DNA from: Clostridia bacterium
Lineage (GTDB): Bacteria > Bacillota > Clostridia > Christensenellales > UBA3700
Direction: 5' to 3'
DNA: 5,859 nucleotides
Assembly: GCA_900772745.1 (NCBI GenBank)
Contig: CAAGRV010000194.1
Location: 1-5,859 of the forward strand
Part shown: in pieces, positions 1 through 5,837 of the stretch
How positions within the stretch are numbered: the stretch's first letter is position 1
Layout: every line of letters starts with the position of its first letter
The notes under the pieces: model-generated
Database searches by the model: none
Seen by the model: the letters and a program-made list of their open reading frames with translations, nothing else
Told to the model about the DNA's origin: nothing
Translations under genes and position numbers: made by a program

Positions 1-15
1 AAATACCCCTTGTGG

Positions 16-24
16 TATTATAAA
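16..24 (+). promoter_or_regulatory. Possible -10 element of the proS promoter
   Basis: The overlapping hexamers TATTAT (16-21) and TATAAA (19-24) resemble a sigma-A -10 box about 26-34 bases before the proS ATG. The matching -35 would fall at or beyond the left edge of the window, so it cannot be checked. A T-box or other leader further upstream cannot be excluded either, and proS might instead be read from an upstream gene. Confidence 0.3.
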
Positions 25-38
25 CTTGAAAAATTTTT

Positions 39-42
39 GAGG
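39..42 (+). promoter_or_regulatory. Shine-Dalgarno site of proS
   Basis: GAGG lies seven bases before the ATG at 50, a standard spacing. It supports this start codon over later in-frame ATG codons. Confidence 0.75.
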
Positions 43-49
43 TATTATT

Positions 50-1771
50 ATGTTATTGAGTAAATTGGTGTGCGAGCGCACAAAAGAAGCTCCACAAGAT
101 GCAAAAATCATAAGCCACATTCTTCTAGTAAGAGCGGGCTTTATCAAGCAAATGGCTGGCGGTATCTACACTATGACTATGCCTTGCCAAAAAATGAGCC
201 AAAAAATTCAAGCTATCATTCGTGACGAAATGGACAAGCTTGACGGTCAAGAAGTGCTTTTCCCAGTAGTAATGCCGAGAGAATTGTGGGAAACATCTGG
301 CAGATATTCTTCCATCGGCAACGAAATGGTTAGATTTAAGGACAGATGCGACAGAGATATGTTGCTCGGTATGACTCACGAAGAGGCGGCAGTTCATCTT
401 GCCAACCACATCGTGAGCAGTTATACCCAACTCCCAATGATGATTTACCAACTCCAAACCAAGTTCCGTGATGAGGCTCGTTCTCGTGGCGGTCTTATCC
501 GTGTGAGAGAATTTACTATGAAAGACGCATATTCTTTCCACACTACCCAAGCTGATTTGGAAGAGTATTACAACAAAGTTTATGACGCATATTATCGCAT
601 TTTCCGTCGTATCGGACTCAAAAACTTCATTGATATCAAGTCAGATACTGGTATGATGGGTGGCAGTGTTGCGCACGAATATATGTTGCTCACCGACGAC
701 GGCGAAGACAGCATTGTGCTTTGCAATCATTGTGATTATAGAGCCAATATGGAAGTTGCATACAGCGTAATCGACAGTCCTGCATACCAAGTAGCTCCAC
801 TTGAAGAAGTGTTTACTGGCGAAGACAAGACAATCGAAGAGGTTTGCGCAAGACTTGGCGTTGACAAAACTCAAACTGCAAAAGCTGTCGTTTATGCAGT
901 CAAGGGCGACCAAGAAAAAGTGGTTATTGCATTCGTAAGAGGCGATTTGGAAGTCAACGAGGCCAAACTCAAAAAGGTGCTCAAACAAGATATTGTTGCT
1001 TATGACGGCGGTGTAAGTGAAGAAATATCTTGTGGAAATATCGGTCCATTTGGACTTAGCGACAAAATCACCGTTGTGTTCGACAAGTCACTCCAAGGCA
1101 CTCACAACCTAGTCGTAGGTGCGAATAAGCCAGAATATCACTACACAGGTTTTGATATCCAAAGAGAAATGGGCGACGTCGAATTTTATGATATTCGCAA
1201 GGTGAAAGCTGGCGACAAATGTCCAGTATGCGGTGGCGAGCTCCGTATCGAAAACGGTATCGAAATCGGCAATATTTTCCAACTTGGTACAAAATATACC
1301 AAGTCTATGGGTATGACAGTGCACGGCGAAGACGGACAAAGTTTCAATCCAATCATGGGTTGTTATGGTATCGGCGTGGGCAGAGCAATCGCATCTATCG
1401 CCCAAGAATCCAATGACGAAAAGGGACTTATTTTGCCTATGTCAGTAGCTCCTTGGCAGGTTCATCTATGCGCACTCCGTATGGACAACGAAGAAGTCAA
1501 CGCAAAGGCAACCGCTCTTTACAGAGAGCTCCAAAAGGCTGGCGTAGACGTTTTGTTCGACGAGAGAAATGTGGGTGCTGGTATCAAGTTTGCCGATGCG
1601 GATCTTATGGGTATGCCAATCAGAGTGGTCATCTCGCCAAAGAGTTTGGCAAATGGCGGTGTAGAAATCACTATGAGAGCCACCAAGGAAAGCACAATGG
1701 TAGAATATGACCAAGCAATCAGCTATATCCAAGACACCATTGCCAAAGAAATGGAAAAATATCAAGGCTAA
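50..1771 (+). CDS. proS: Prolyl-tRNA synthetase, bacterial type with editing (INS) domain
   Basis: Cytoplasmic class II aminoacyl-tRNA synthetase that activates proline with ATP and charges tRNA-Pro. The 573-residue length fits the bacterial-type enzyme. Class II motif 1 lies around residues 68-85 (VLFPVVMPRELW). Motif 2 is at about 137-163 (TKFRDEARSRGG, then REFTMKDAYSF). Motif 3 is at about 436-451 (GCYGIGVGRAIASI). The inserted editing domain, which removes Ala mischarged on tRNA-Pro, spans roughly 235-385. It keeps a Lys at 278 (TAKAV) that matches the key editing-site lysine of E. coli ProRS, and a GNIGPFG loop at 329-335. The C-terminal anticodon-binding domain covers about 465-573. 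Two CxxC pairs, C225/C228 and C391/C394, flank the insertion and may form a zinc knuckle. The ATG start has GAGG seven bases upstream and gives the expected N-terminus. A terminator follows 13 bp after the stop. Identification is secure. Confidence 0.98.
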   Translation: MLLSKLVCERTKEAPQDAKIISHILLVRAGFIKQMAGGIYTMTMPCQKMSQKIQAIIRDEMDKLDGQEVLFPVVMPRELWETSGRYSSIGNEMVRFKDRCDRDMLLGMTHEEAAVHLANHIVSSYTQLPMMIYQLQTKFRDEARSRGGLIRVREFTMKDAYSFHTTQADLEEYYNKVYDAYYRIFRRIGLKNFIDIKSDTGMMGGSVAHEYMLLTDDGEDSIVLCNHCDYRANMEVAYSVIDSPAYQVAPLEEVFTGEDKTIEEVCARLGVDKTQTAKAVVYAVKGDQEKVVIAFVRGDLEVNEAKLKKVLKQDIVAYDGGVSEEISCGNIGPFGLSDKITVVFDKSLQGTHNLVVGANKPEYHYTGFDIQREMGDVEFYDIRKVKAGDKCPVCGGELRIENGIEIGNIFQLGTKYTKSMGMTVHGEDGQSFNPIMGCYGIGVGRAIASIAQESNDEKGLILPMSVAPWQVHLCALRMDNEEVNAKATALYRELQKAGVDVLFDERNVGAGIKFADADLMGMPIRVVISPKSLANGGVEITMRATKESTMVEYDQAISYIQDTIAKEMEKYQG

Positions 1772-1784
1772 TCAACAAGCAATC

Positions 1785-1815
1785 AAAAAAAGCAAGCTGT
1801 CTAGCTTGCTTTTTT
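1785..1815. terminator. Bidirectional intrinsic terminator between convergent proS and DUF421 gene
   Basis: A perfect 8-bp stem, AGCAAGCT (1791-1798) with AGCTTGCT (1803-1810), encloses the 4-base loop GTCT. On the plus strand a T-run (1810-1815) follows the stem. The A-run at 1785-1791 becomes a T-run when read on the minus strand. The hairpin starts 13 bp after the proS stop and lies about 80 bp beyond the stop of the minus-strand DUF421 gene, so it can end both transcripts. Confidence 0.92.
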
Positions 1816-1895
1816 GGTGCGATTTTGTAGCAATTTGCCCTTAGGTTTGTGTCGGTATTGTGTAATGAATTATGACGACAAAGAAATAACAAAAA

Positions 1896-2603
1896 TCACT
1901 TAAAATTGGTAGTATATGGCGTATTGTTTTTGATATGAATATCCATCTCGTCCTCTTGTTTATAGTAGGTGACCAGCAATATTTTGTCTAGCAAGTCGTC
2001 GCTTAGTTGGAGGCGCTCATATAGCCAAGTTTTATCTTTGCCCAGCAGTTGGAGATTGTGCTCGACAATTCTGCCATCTATGACCAACTCCATTGGCAGT
2101 GTTGACGGCTCGAGCGGAACGGATATATCATTTTTGACCAGCGGAGTTTGGCTGGCAGTCGGCAAAATGCTCAGTTCGCCATTGGTTTCGAATATTGCGA
2201 ATGCTATATCTTTGATACCAAAAAAGCCTTTGCTCCTTGCCATAGACAAAATATCATTGGTGGACAGCTTGGCTTTCTTGATATTTTGGTAGTCCAAACG
2301 GCCGTTGGATATGACGACGATTGGCTTGCCTTGCAGAGTTTTTTTGAGCCAAGGATAGGTGCGAGAGAGCAGTGTCATAGCAATGTCCAGCACCAAGAAA
2401 ATACTCATCGCCACCACATAATACCACCACGGTGTGTCCAGGTCCGTCGCCCAGTTGGAGGCGATAGAGCCAAGCGAAATGCCCACCACGTAGTCCACGA
2501 AACTAAGCTCTGCAATTTGTTTTTTTCCCAGTATTTTGGCGATAAAGAACAAAAACACGAATGACGAAATGCCATATATCAACAATTTTACTATCTCTTG
2601 CAT
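1896..2603 (-). CDS. DUF421 / YetF-type membrane protein
   Basis: A 235-residue inner-membrane protein of the DUF421 (YetF/YcaP-like, COG2323) family, whose molecular function is not well established. Hydrophobic segments at about 5-25, 36-52 and 60-80 suggest three N-terminal helices. The family signature GKKQIAELSFVDYVVGISLGS is split by the first two (residues 26-46). The soluble C-terminal half carries the typical GKPIVVISNGRLD (92-104), the LSTNDILSMARSKGF stretch (113-127) and the AIFETNGELSILP strand (136-148). The length is usual for the family and the gene appears intact. GGGGAG (2607-2612) lies only three bases before the ATG, which is short, but the start gives the expected N-terminal helix. 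It is convergent with proS and is separated from the luxS operon on the same strand by 484 bp and a terminator, so it is probably a single-gene unit. Bacillus relatives are often linked to sporulation or stress; nothing here shows that role. Confidence 0.9.
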   Translation of the reverse strand: MQEIVKLLIYGISSFVFLFFIAKILGKKQIAELSFVDYVVGISLGSIASNWATDLDTPWWYYVVAMSIFLVLDIAMTLLSRTYPWLKKTLQGKPIVVISNGRLDYQNIKKAKLSTNDILSMARSKGFFGIKDIAFAIFETNGELSILPTASQTPLVKNDISVPLEPSTLPMELVIDGRIVEHNLQLLGKDKTWLYERLQLSDDLLDKILLVTYYKQEDEMDIHIKNNTPYTTNFK

Positions 2604-2658
2604 ATTCTCCCCACAATCTAAAATCTCGATATGTATTGAGTTTTGCCCGTTTGTTGGG

Positions 2659-2754
2659 TTTTATTCTGTCTAGCGAAATACGAAATCTAGCTGGCTACAA
2701 CAGCCAAGCTGTCCGTAGTTTTGTTCTATCCGACAAAAGAAGAAGTCTAGTTCG
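2659..2754. repeat. Diverged 36-bp direct repeat pair, spaced 60 bp apart
   Basis: Positions 2659-2694 and 2719-2754 align without gaps at 25 of 36 bases by hand count. Eight of the 11 differences are transitions. Both copies start with TTTT, then (A/G)TTCT, and both contain TCTAG near the end. The intervening 24 bases do not continue the match. The similarity could be the remains of an old duplication or partly an effect of A/T-rich composition. Confidence 0.4.
2689..2710. repeat. Small bulged inverted repeat
   Basis: AGCTGGCT (2689-2696) pairs with AGCCAAGCT (2702-2710) around the 5-base loop ACAAC, leaving one unpaired base. No T-run follows on either strand, so this is not an intrinsic terminator. 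It may be a chance hairpin or a leader-RNA element upstream of the DUF421 gene. Confidence 0.35.
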
Positions 2755-2895
2755 TTGATAACTAGATAATCAGCCGAAAACACTATAAACATAGTTGATA
2801 GCCCGCCAATCAGCCGAAAACACCTAAACATAGTTGATAGCCTACCAATCAGCAAAAAATCTAATCCAAACTGAAAGTATATAGTTGGAGCTGTA
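2755..2895. repeat. Degenerate tandem repeat, unit about 40 bp
   Basis: Two well-preserved units, 2768-2807 (40 bp) and 2808-2846 (39 bp), match at 36 of 39 aligned bases with one single-base gap. Each begins AATCAGCCGAAAACAC and contains ACATAGTTGATAGCC. A partial copy precedes them (GTTGATA at 2755-2761). A decayed copy follows: AATCAGC with an A-run at 2847, then ATAGTTG at about 2881. Units of 39-40 bp with mismatches and no regular spacer rule out a CRISPR array. No coding frame is supported through the repeat. Confidence 0.85.
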
Positions 2896-2904
2896 TAGGC
2901 GTAA

Positions 2905-2920
2905 TTGGCAGTATTGCCAA
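2905..2920. repeat. Perfect 6-bp palindrome with 4-base centre
   Basis: TTGGCA (2905-2910) and TGCCAA (2915-2920) form a perfect inverted repeat around GTAT. It could be a protein-binding half-site pair or a small RNA hairpin. There is no T-run, and it is about 300 bp from the nearest downstream start codon. Confidence 0.45.
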
Positions 2921-3006
2921 GTGATTGTTTGGTAGGATTGTCATAAAGTTGGTTGGGTAAGTTTGTCTAGGGGGAGTATTCGTTGTTTTTTTGATTATCT
3001 TTGTAT

Positions 3007-3058
3007 AAAAAATGCACCTACAAAAGTTTTACATTTTGTCCAACTTTTGGGGTGCACT
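3007..3058 (-). terminator. Intrinsic terminator of the luxS-transporter-hydrolase operon
   Basis: Read on the minus strand, TGCACC (3056-3051) pairs with GGTGCA (3018-3013), and CAAAAGTT (3049-3042) pairs with AACTTTTG (3028-3021). These give a 14-bp stem with a small 1x2 internal loop and a 13-base apical loop. A run of six T follows (3012-3007). The hairpin begins about 30 bp after the stop codon of the last gene of the operon. Confidence 0.9.
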
Positions 3059-3087
3059 TAAAGACGTTAGTTTTAGAATGATTATGA

Positions 3088-3897
3088 CTATTTTTTGGCT
3101 GGGAATATCTCGTACAGGTGAGTAATATTCATATCGGCAGGGATATTCTTGCCGTGGTCACCCAGTCCATACCAAGCACGATGAGTGCCGTGGTCGGTTG
3201 CAAAGCCAATCAAGGTGTCGTGATGTGACCAGTGCTTTTTGACAGCGTTGGCAATTCTGTCAAAGCTTTCACAATAGTTGTCGATAGCTCTAAGCGACTT
3301 TTTGGAGAGTGGGTGAGATAGGTGCATTACAGAGTCGTGCTCTTGATTGTACACGCAAATGAAGTCATATTGGTCTTGTTCGATGAGTTCGATAGCTTTG
3401 TCCACAGCCGCTTTGTCATCGACGGTGGAGTAGTAGTCCATATCACGTCCACGGAAAATCTTGTCCATACTTTGGTCAACCACAGACACAATACAAGGTT
3501 TTTTGCCAGCTCTGATGAGCGCATCGAAGATTGTATCAATGGTCAGCACGGGTTTGGTATATTTGGTGATGCCGTGTTCGGCTGGTGTTGCGCCCGAATA
3601 GATACTTGCAAAGCACACAGGAGTCTTTGGTGGCATCATACTTAGCATTGGTTGGACGTAAGATAGATGCTCTTTGACTTTGGTAAACTTGTCCGCATAC
3701 GTGTTGAAAATATAGTCGGATATGGCGTCAGGGTTGTACATAATCACTCTGTCCACCTTGCCGTTGGTCGAGTTGGATATGATATAATCCGCCAATTCGT
3801 CAATGCTGTTGGTGGCGAACTTGGGCGGCTCGATATCCATACATTTGCAAAACGTACCAGCTAGATGGGTGAGTGGTGTAGTGTTGAAATTGTCCAT
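3088..3897 (-). CDS. Alkaline-phosphatase-superfamily hydrolase (nucleotide pyrophosphatase/phosphodiesterase-like)
   Basis: A 269-residue two-metal phosphohydrolase of the alkaline phosphatase superfamily, closest in pattern to type I phosphodiesterase/nucleotide pyrophosphatases. All expected active-site positions are visible: first metal Asp D57 (NPDAIS), nucleophile T92 (PPKTPVCFASIYSG), the following TPAEHGI (104-110), D188 and H192 (EHDSVMH), D235-H236 (ATDHG) and H248 (GDHG). There is no signal peptide or membrane segment, so it should act in the cytoplasm. It is shorter than the roughly 400-residue catalytic domains of eukaryotic NPPs, so inserted cap regions are reduced. The substrate is unknown: nucleotide, phosphodiester and phosphonate esters are all possible. 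The ATG shares its A with the transporter's TAA stop and has AAGGAG eight bases upstream, so translation is probably coupled. It is the last gene of the operon. The superfamily is clear; the specific activity is not. Confidence 0.88.
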   Translation of the reverse strand: MDNFNTTPLTHLAGTFCKCMDIEPPKFATNSIDELADYIISNSTNGKVDRVIMYNPDAISDYIFNTYADKFTKVKEHLSYVQPMLSMMPPKTPVCFASIYSGATPAEHGITKYTKPVLTIDTIFDALIRAGKKPCIVSVVDQSMDKIFRGRDMDYYSTVDDKAAVDKAIELIEQDQYDFICVYNQEHDSVMHLSHPLSKKSLRAIDNYCESFDRIANAVKKHWSHHDTLIGFATDHGTHRAWYGLGDHGKNIPADMNITHLYEIFPAKK

Positions 3898-5366
3898 TAG
3901 AATAGCTCCTTCTTGAGAGTTTCAAGCTCAGCTTTTTCGCTCTCGTCGAGATTGTCAAGCTCGCCTTCACGTTGTTTGGATATGAAGTATGTCACTCTTT
4001 CGGACTTTTTGGTAGTAATCTTTATCTTGAATGCGCCATAGAAAGCGATGATAAGGAATACGGTAATACAAATGCCGAGAATGAGTCGCATACCTTTTAC
4101 TGCGCTAGCAGGTTGGAGCTCGCTTGTGCCTTTGCCTTCTTCGTATCCAGTAGCTTGCAATACCAAACCAACAAGGAATACGGACATACCAGAAGCGAAC
4201 TTCTTGAAGAAGGTCATTGTGCCGTTGTAAGCACCAGGGTTGCGGTCGTTTGATTTGAGTTCGGCTACGTCCACCACGTCAGGGAAGGTGAGCCAAGGAA
4301 TGATTTGTGCCATGCCAAAGCCAAGTCCAGCAATGAGCGCAGGGATAATCATAAGTCTTGGGTCAGCACTTGATGGGAATGTAGCCAAGCCGATTGCACC
4401 GCCAAGGAACATAGGCACGCCACACATAAAGATGACTGGTTTTGGCACTTTTTTGTTGAGCATAATGAGTGCCACTGGCATAATAATTCCCGCACCGCCA
4501 AGCATAGAGATATTGACGATAGTAGGGAGCGCCATACCAAGCACCTTGATAGATGCGCCGCCAGCTACGTTGTAAACGTAAGTAATGATGAGCGATGCAA
4601 GAATTTCGTTGCAAGAGAATGCGAATACATACATAAGTAGCAATCTGCGGAAACATTTTAGCTTGAACGTATTGGTAAAAATCTTGAATGAAAATTTGAC
4701 TTTGTTGTTTGGCAGTGGGGTACGTTCTTTGGTGAAGATAGCGCTACACAAGATAGGCACTGCAAAGAATATGCTGAACACGCCAGCTACAACGAGCGAG
4801 AAAGCAGTGTTGGAGAGCTTTCCGCTAGAATGCAAAGAGAACAACTCAGTGCCCATTATGTAGATGATAGCGGTGGCTACCATACCGCAAGCAATACGGG
4901 CAAAGTTCATTGTACTGCGTTCTTTGGTGTCTTGGGAAATCTCAGAAGTGAGAGATAGATAAGGCACATTGAAAATGGTAGACATGGTGCTGTAAAAGAT
5001 ATGCGCAAACACAAAGTAAGCAACTTTTCCAGCGTCGTTCATACCGCCATGCCAAGGCATAAAGAGCACGAATAGGGCGATGATAACCAAAAATCCTGAT
5101 GCGAAAATGTATGGTCTTCGTCTTCCCCATTTTGTACGGGTGTTGTCTGAGATAGTGCCCATCAAAGGATCGCTGATTGCGTCCCAGATACGAGCTATCA
5201 TCAAGATTGAGCCAGCCACGGCAGCTTTGATACCTACGATATCTGTCAAAAATTTGAGATAGAGTAGTGACAAGATTGCCACACCGCCAGAGCCGTAAAT
5301 TTCGCCTACTGCAAAGGAGACTTTTTCGCCGGCCTTGATTTTCTTACCAGTTTGATTGTCAGTCAT
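3897..5366 (-). CDS. GPH-family (MelB-like) cation:sugar-type symporter
   Basis: A 489-residue inner-membrane transporter of the glycoside-pentoside-hexuronide:cation symporter family in the major facilitator superfamily, predicted to have 12 helices. The N-terminal half has the family signature at about 58-88: ARIWDAISDP, then GRRRPYI. D62 and D66 correspond by pattern to the cation-site aspartates D55 and D59 of MelB. The later family motif appears at 357-393 (PWLTFPDVVDVAELK, then FFKKFASG). The C-terminal tail from about 453 is charged and cytoplasmic, ending in a probable short helix (EGELDNLDESEKAELETLKKELF). Substrate cannot be read from sequence; GPH members carry galactosides, pentosides, glucuronides and related compounds. 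It starts 10 bp after luxS and overlaps the hydrolase gene by one base. AAGGA lies seven bases before the ATG, confirming the start. The operon partners suggest uptake or export of a ribose-derived or phosphorylated compound, but that is inference. Confidence 0.94.
   Translation of the reverse strand: MTDNQTGKKIKAGEKVSFAVGEIYGSGGVAILSLLYLKFLTDIVGIKAAVAGSILMIARIWDAISDPLMGTISDNTRTKWGRRRPYIFASGFLVIIALFVLFMPWHGGMNDAGKVAYFVFAHIFYSTMSTIFNVPYLSLTSEISQDTKERSTMNFARIACGMVATAIIYIMGTELFSLHSSGKLSNTAFSLVVAGVFSIFFAVPILCSAIFTKERTPLPNNKVKFSFKIFTNTFKLKCFRRLLLMYVFAFSCNEILASLIITYVYNVAGGASIKVLGMALPTIVNISMLGGAGIIMPVALIMLNKKVPKPVIFMCGVPMFLGGAIGLATFPSSADPRLMIIPALIAGLGFGMAQIIPWLTFPDVVDVAELKSNDRNPGAYNGTMTFFKKFASGMSVFLVGLVLQATGYEEGKGTSELQPASAVKGMRLILGICITVFLIIAFYGAFKIKITTKKSERVTYFISKQREGELDNLDESEKAELETLKKELF
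3906..3911 (-). promoter_or_regulatory. Shine-Dalgarno site of the hydrolase gene, inside the transporter gene
   Basis: AAGGAG on the minus strand lies within the last codons of the transporter gene (the Lys-Glu-Leu-Phe end), eight bases before the hydrolase ATG. Stop and start overlap as TAATG, so ribosomes ending the transporter can restart at once. Confidence 0.85.
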
Positions 5367-5372
5367 AATTTT

Positions 5373-5378
5373 TTCCTT
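5373..5378 (-). promoter_or_regulatory. Shine-Dalgarno site of the transporter, overlapping the luxS stop
   Basis: AAGGAA on the minus strand shares its first bases with the luxS TAA stop (5379-5377) and lies about seven bases from the transporter ATG. A ribosome terminating on luxS would cover this site, which points to coupled translation or coordinated stoichiometry. Confidence 0.85.
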
Positions 5379-5799
5379 ATTCTAGTGTTTTTATATAGTT
5401 TTTAATTTCTTTTTGTGCACCCGCTAGGTCGTGTTCGAGATAGTTGCCACATTCGATAGGCTGTGTGCCAGGAACATAGTCCAGCTCCAAACATTTTTGG
5501 AAACATTCTAGCGTGATTTGTTTTGCCCTTACCTCTTCGATGCCATAGAGTAGCAGGTAAAAACCAGTACGACAGCCCATAGGTCCAAAGTAAACGACAT
5601 TCTCTTTGATAGAGCTGTTGCGGATAACTACGGCAAATAGATGCTCGATAGAGTGGATAGAGGCATAGTCGATATAATCTCCACCATTAGGCTTTTTGAA
5701 ACGCAAGTCGTAAGTGTAAACATTGTGCGACTCGCCCAAACAATAAAAGCCGGGTGTCATTGTGTTGTGATCTAGTTCAAAAGATTTGATATTGTCCAT
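5377..5799 (-). CDS. luxS: S-ribosylhomocysteine lyase (LuxS)
   Basis: Cytoplasmic metalloenzyme that cleaves S-ribosylhomocysteine into homocysteine and 4,5-dihydroxy-2,3-pentanedione, the precursor of the AI-2 signal, as part of the activated methyl cycle. The N-terminal signature SFELDHN (6-12) is intact. The metal ligands are H49 and H53 in IHSIEHL and C117 in IECGNY. E52 matches the catalytic glutamate, and C76 in GPMGCRTGF matches the catalytic cysteine (C84 of Bacillus). R33 in DLRF matches the conserved substrate-binding arginine. At 140 residues it is shorter than the 157-residue Bacillus enzyme, with a shorter loop after DHN and a trimmed C-terminus. The YFGPMGCRTG form, with no Asp at the position of Bacillus D78, resembles the clostridial-type LuxS. 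The ATG gives the family N-terminus exactly. No nucleosidase gene (mtn/pfs), needed to make the substrate, is in the window. It is the first gene of a three-gene operon. Confidence 0.96.
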   Translation of the reverse strand: MDNIKSFELDHNTMTPGFYCLGESHNVYTYDLRFKKPNGGDYIDYASIHSIEHLFAVVIRNSSIKENVVYFGPMGCRTGFYLLLYGIEEVRAKQITLECFQKCLELDYVPGTQPIECGNYLEHDLAGAQKEIKNYIKTLE

Positions 5800-5808
5800 A
5801 ATACTTAC

Positions 5809-5837
5809 ATTTTATCAAAATATGTCGCATTTTGCAA
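5809..5837 (-). promoter_or_regulatory. Sigma-A-type promoter of the luxS operon
   Basis: On the minus strand TTGCAA (-35, 5837-5832) and TAAAAT (-10, 5814-5809) are separated by exactly 17 bases. TG one base before the -10 makes an extended -10. The -35 matches the consensus at four of six positions and the -10 at five of six. The -35 lies within the perfect palindrome TTTTGCAAAA (5830-5839), which could also bind a regulator. The -10 ends only nine bases before the luxS ATG, leaving an almost absent leader. A weaker alternative, TTGTAT with a 17-base spacer to TATTTT, lies slightly upstream. Confidence 0.7.

Larger units (their letters stand above)
2604..3087. other. 484-bp gene-free intergenic region with repeats
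   Basis: No open frame here looks like a gene. Frames that exist lack a Shine-Dalgarno site, run through the tandem repeat, or begin inside the neighbouring gene. From left to right the region holds the leader of the DUF421 gene, two diverged 36-bp repeat copies (2659-2694 and 2719-2754), a bulged hairpin (2689-2710), a tandem repeat of about 40 bp (2755-2895), a 16-bp palindrome (2905-2920), and the terminator of the luxS operon (3007-3058). I could not pick a convincing -35/-10 pair for the DUF421 gene, although its promoter should lie here on the minus strand. Confidence 0.7.

Noticed and set aside
125..550. 141-codon open frame on the minus strand inside proS
   Set aside because: It lies fully antisense to a secure gene, has no recognisable domain and is explained by codon bias of proS.
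2604..2700. Candidate promoter for the DUF421 gene (TAGACA near 2670 as a -35)
   Set aside because: No acceptable -10 hexamer lies 16-18 bases downstream of it; other -10-like hexamers lack a -35.
2561..2758. 65-codon plus-strand frame crossing the DUF421 start
   Set aside because: It begins antisense inside the DUF421 gene, has no ribosome site and shows no family resemblance.
2670..2855. 61-codon minus-strand frame through the tandem repeat, with an internally repeated peptide
   Set aside because: It needs a TTG start, has no Shine-Dalgarno, and its repeats only reflect the 39-40-bp DNA units, whose lengths are not all multiples of three.
2755..2895. Tandem repeat considered as a small CRISPR array
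   Set aside because: Units abut directly without unique spacers, copies are degenerate, and there are no cas genes in the window.
2604..3087. Apparent excess of CTAG in the intergenic region
   Set aside because: CTAG also occurs repeatedly inside the genes of this window, so it does not mark the region as foreign.
5805..5810. ATG-TAA start-stop pair just before luxS, considered as a minimal upstream reading frame
   Set aside because: It overlaps the -10 box and lies upstream of the predicted transcription start, so it is probably not in the mRNA.
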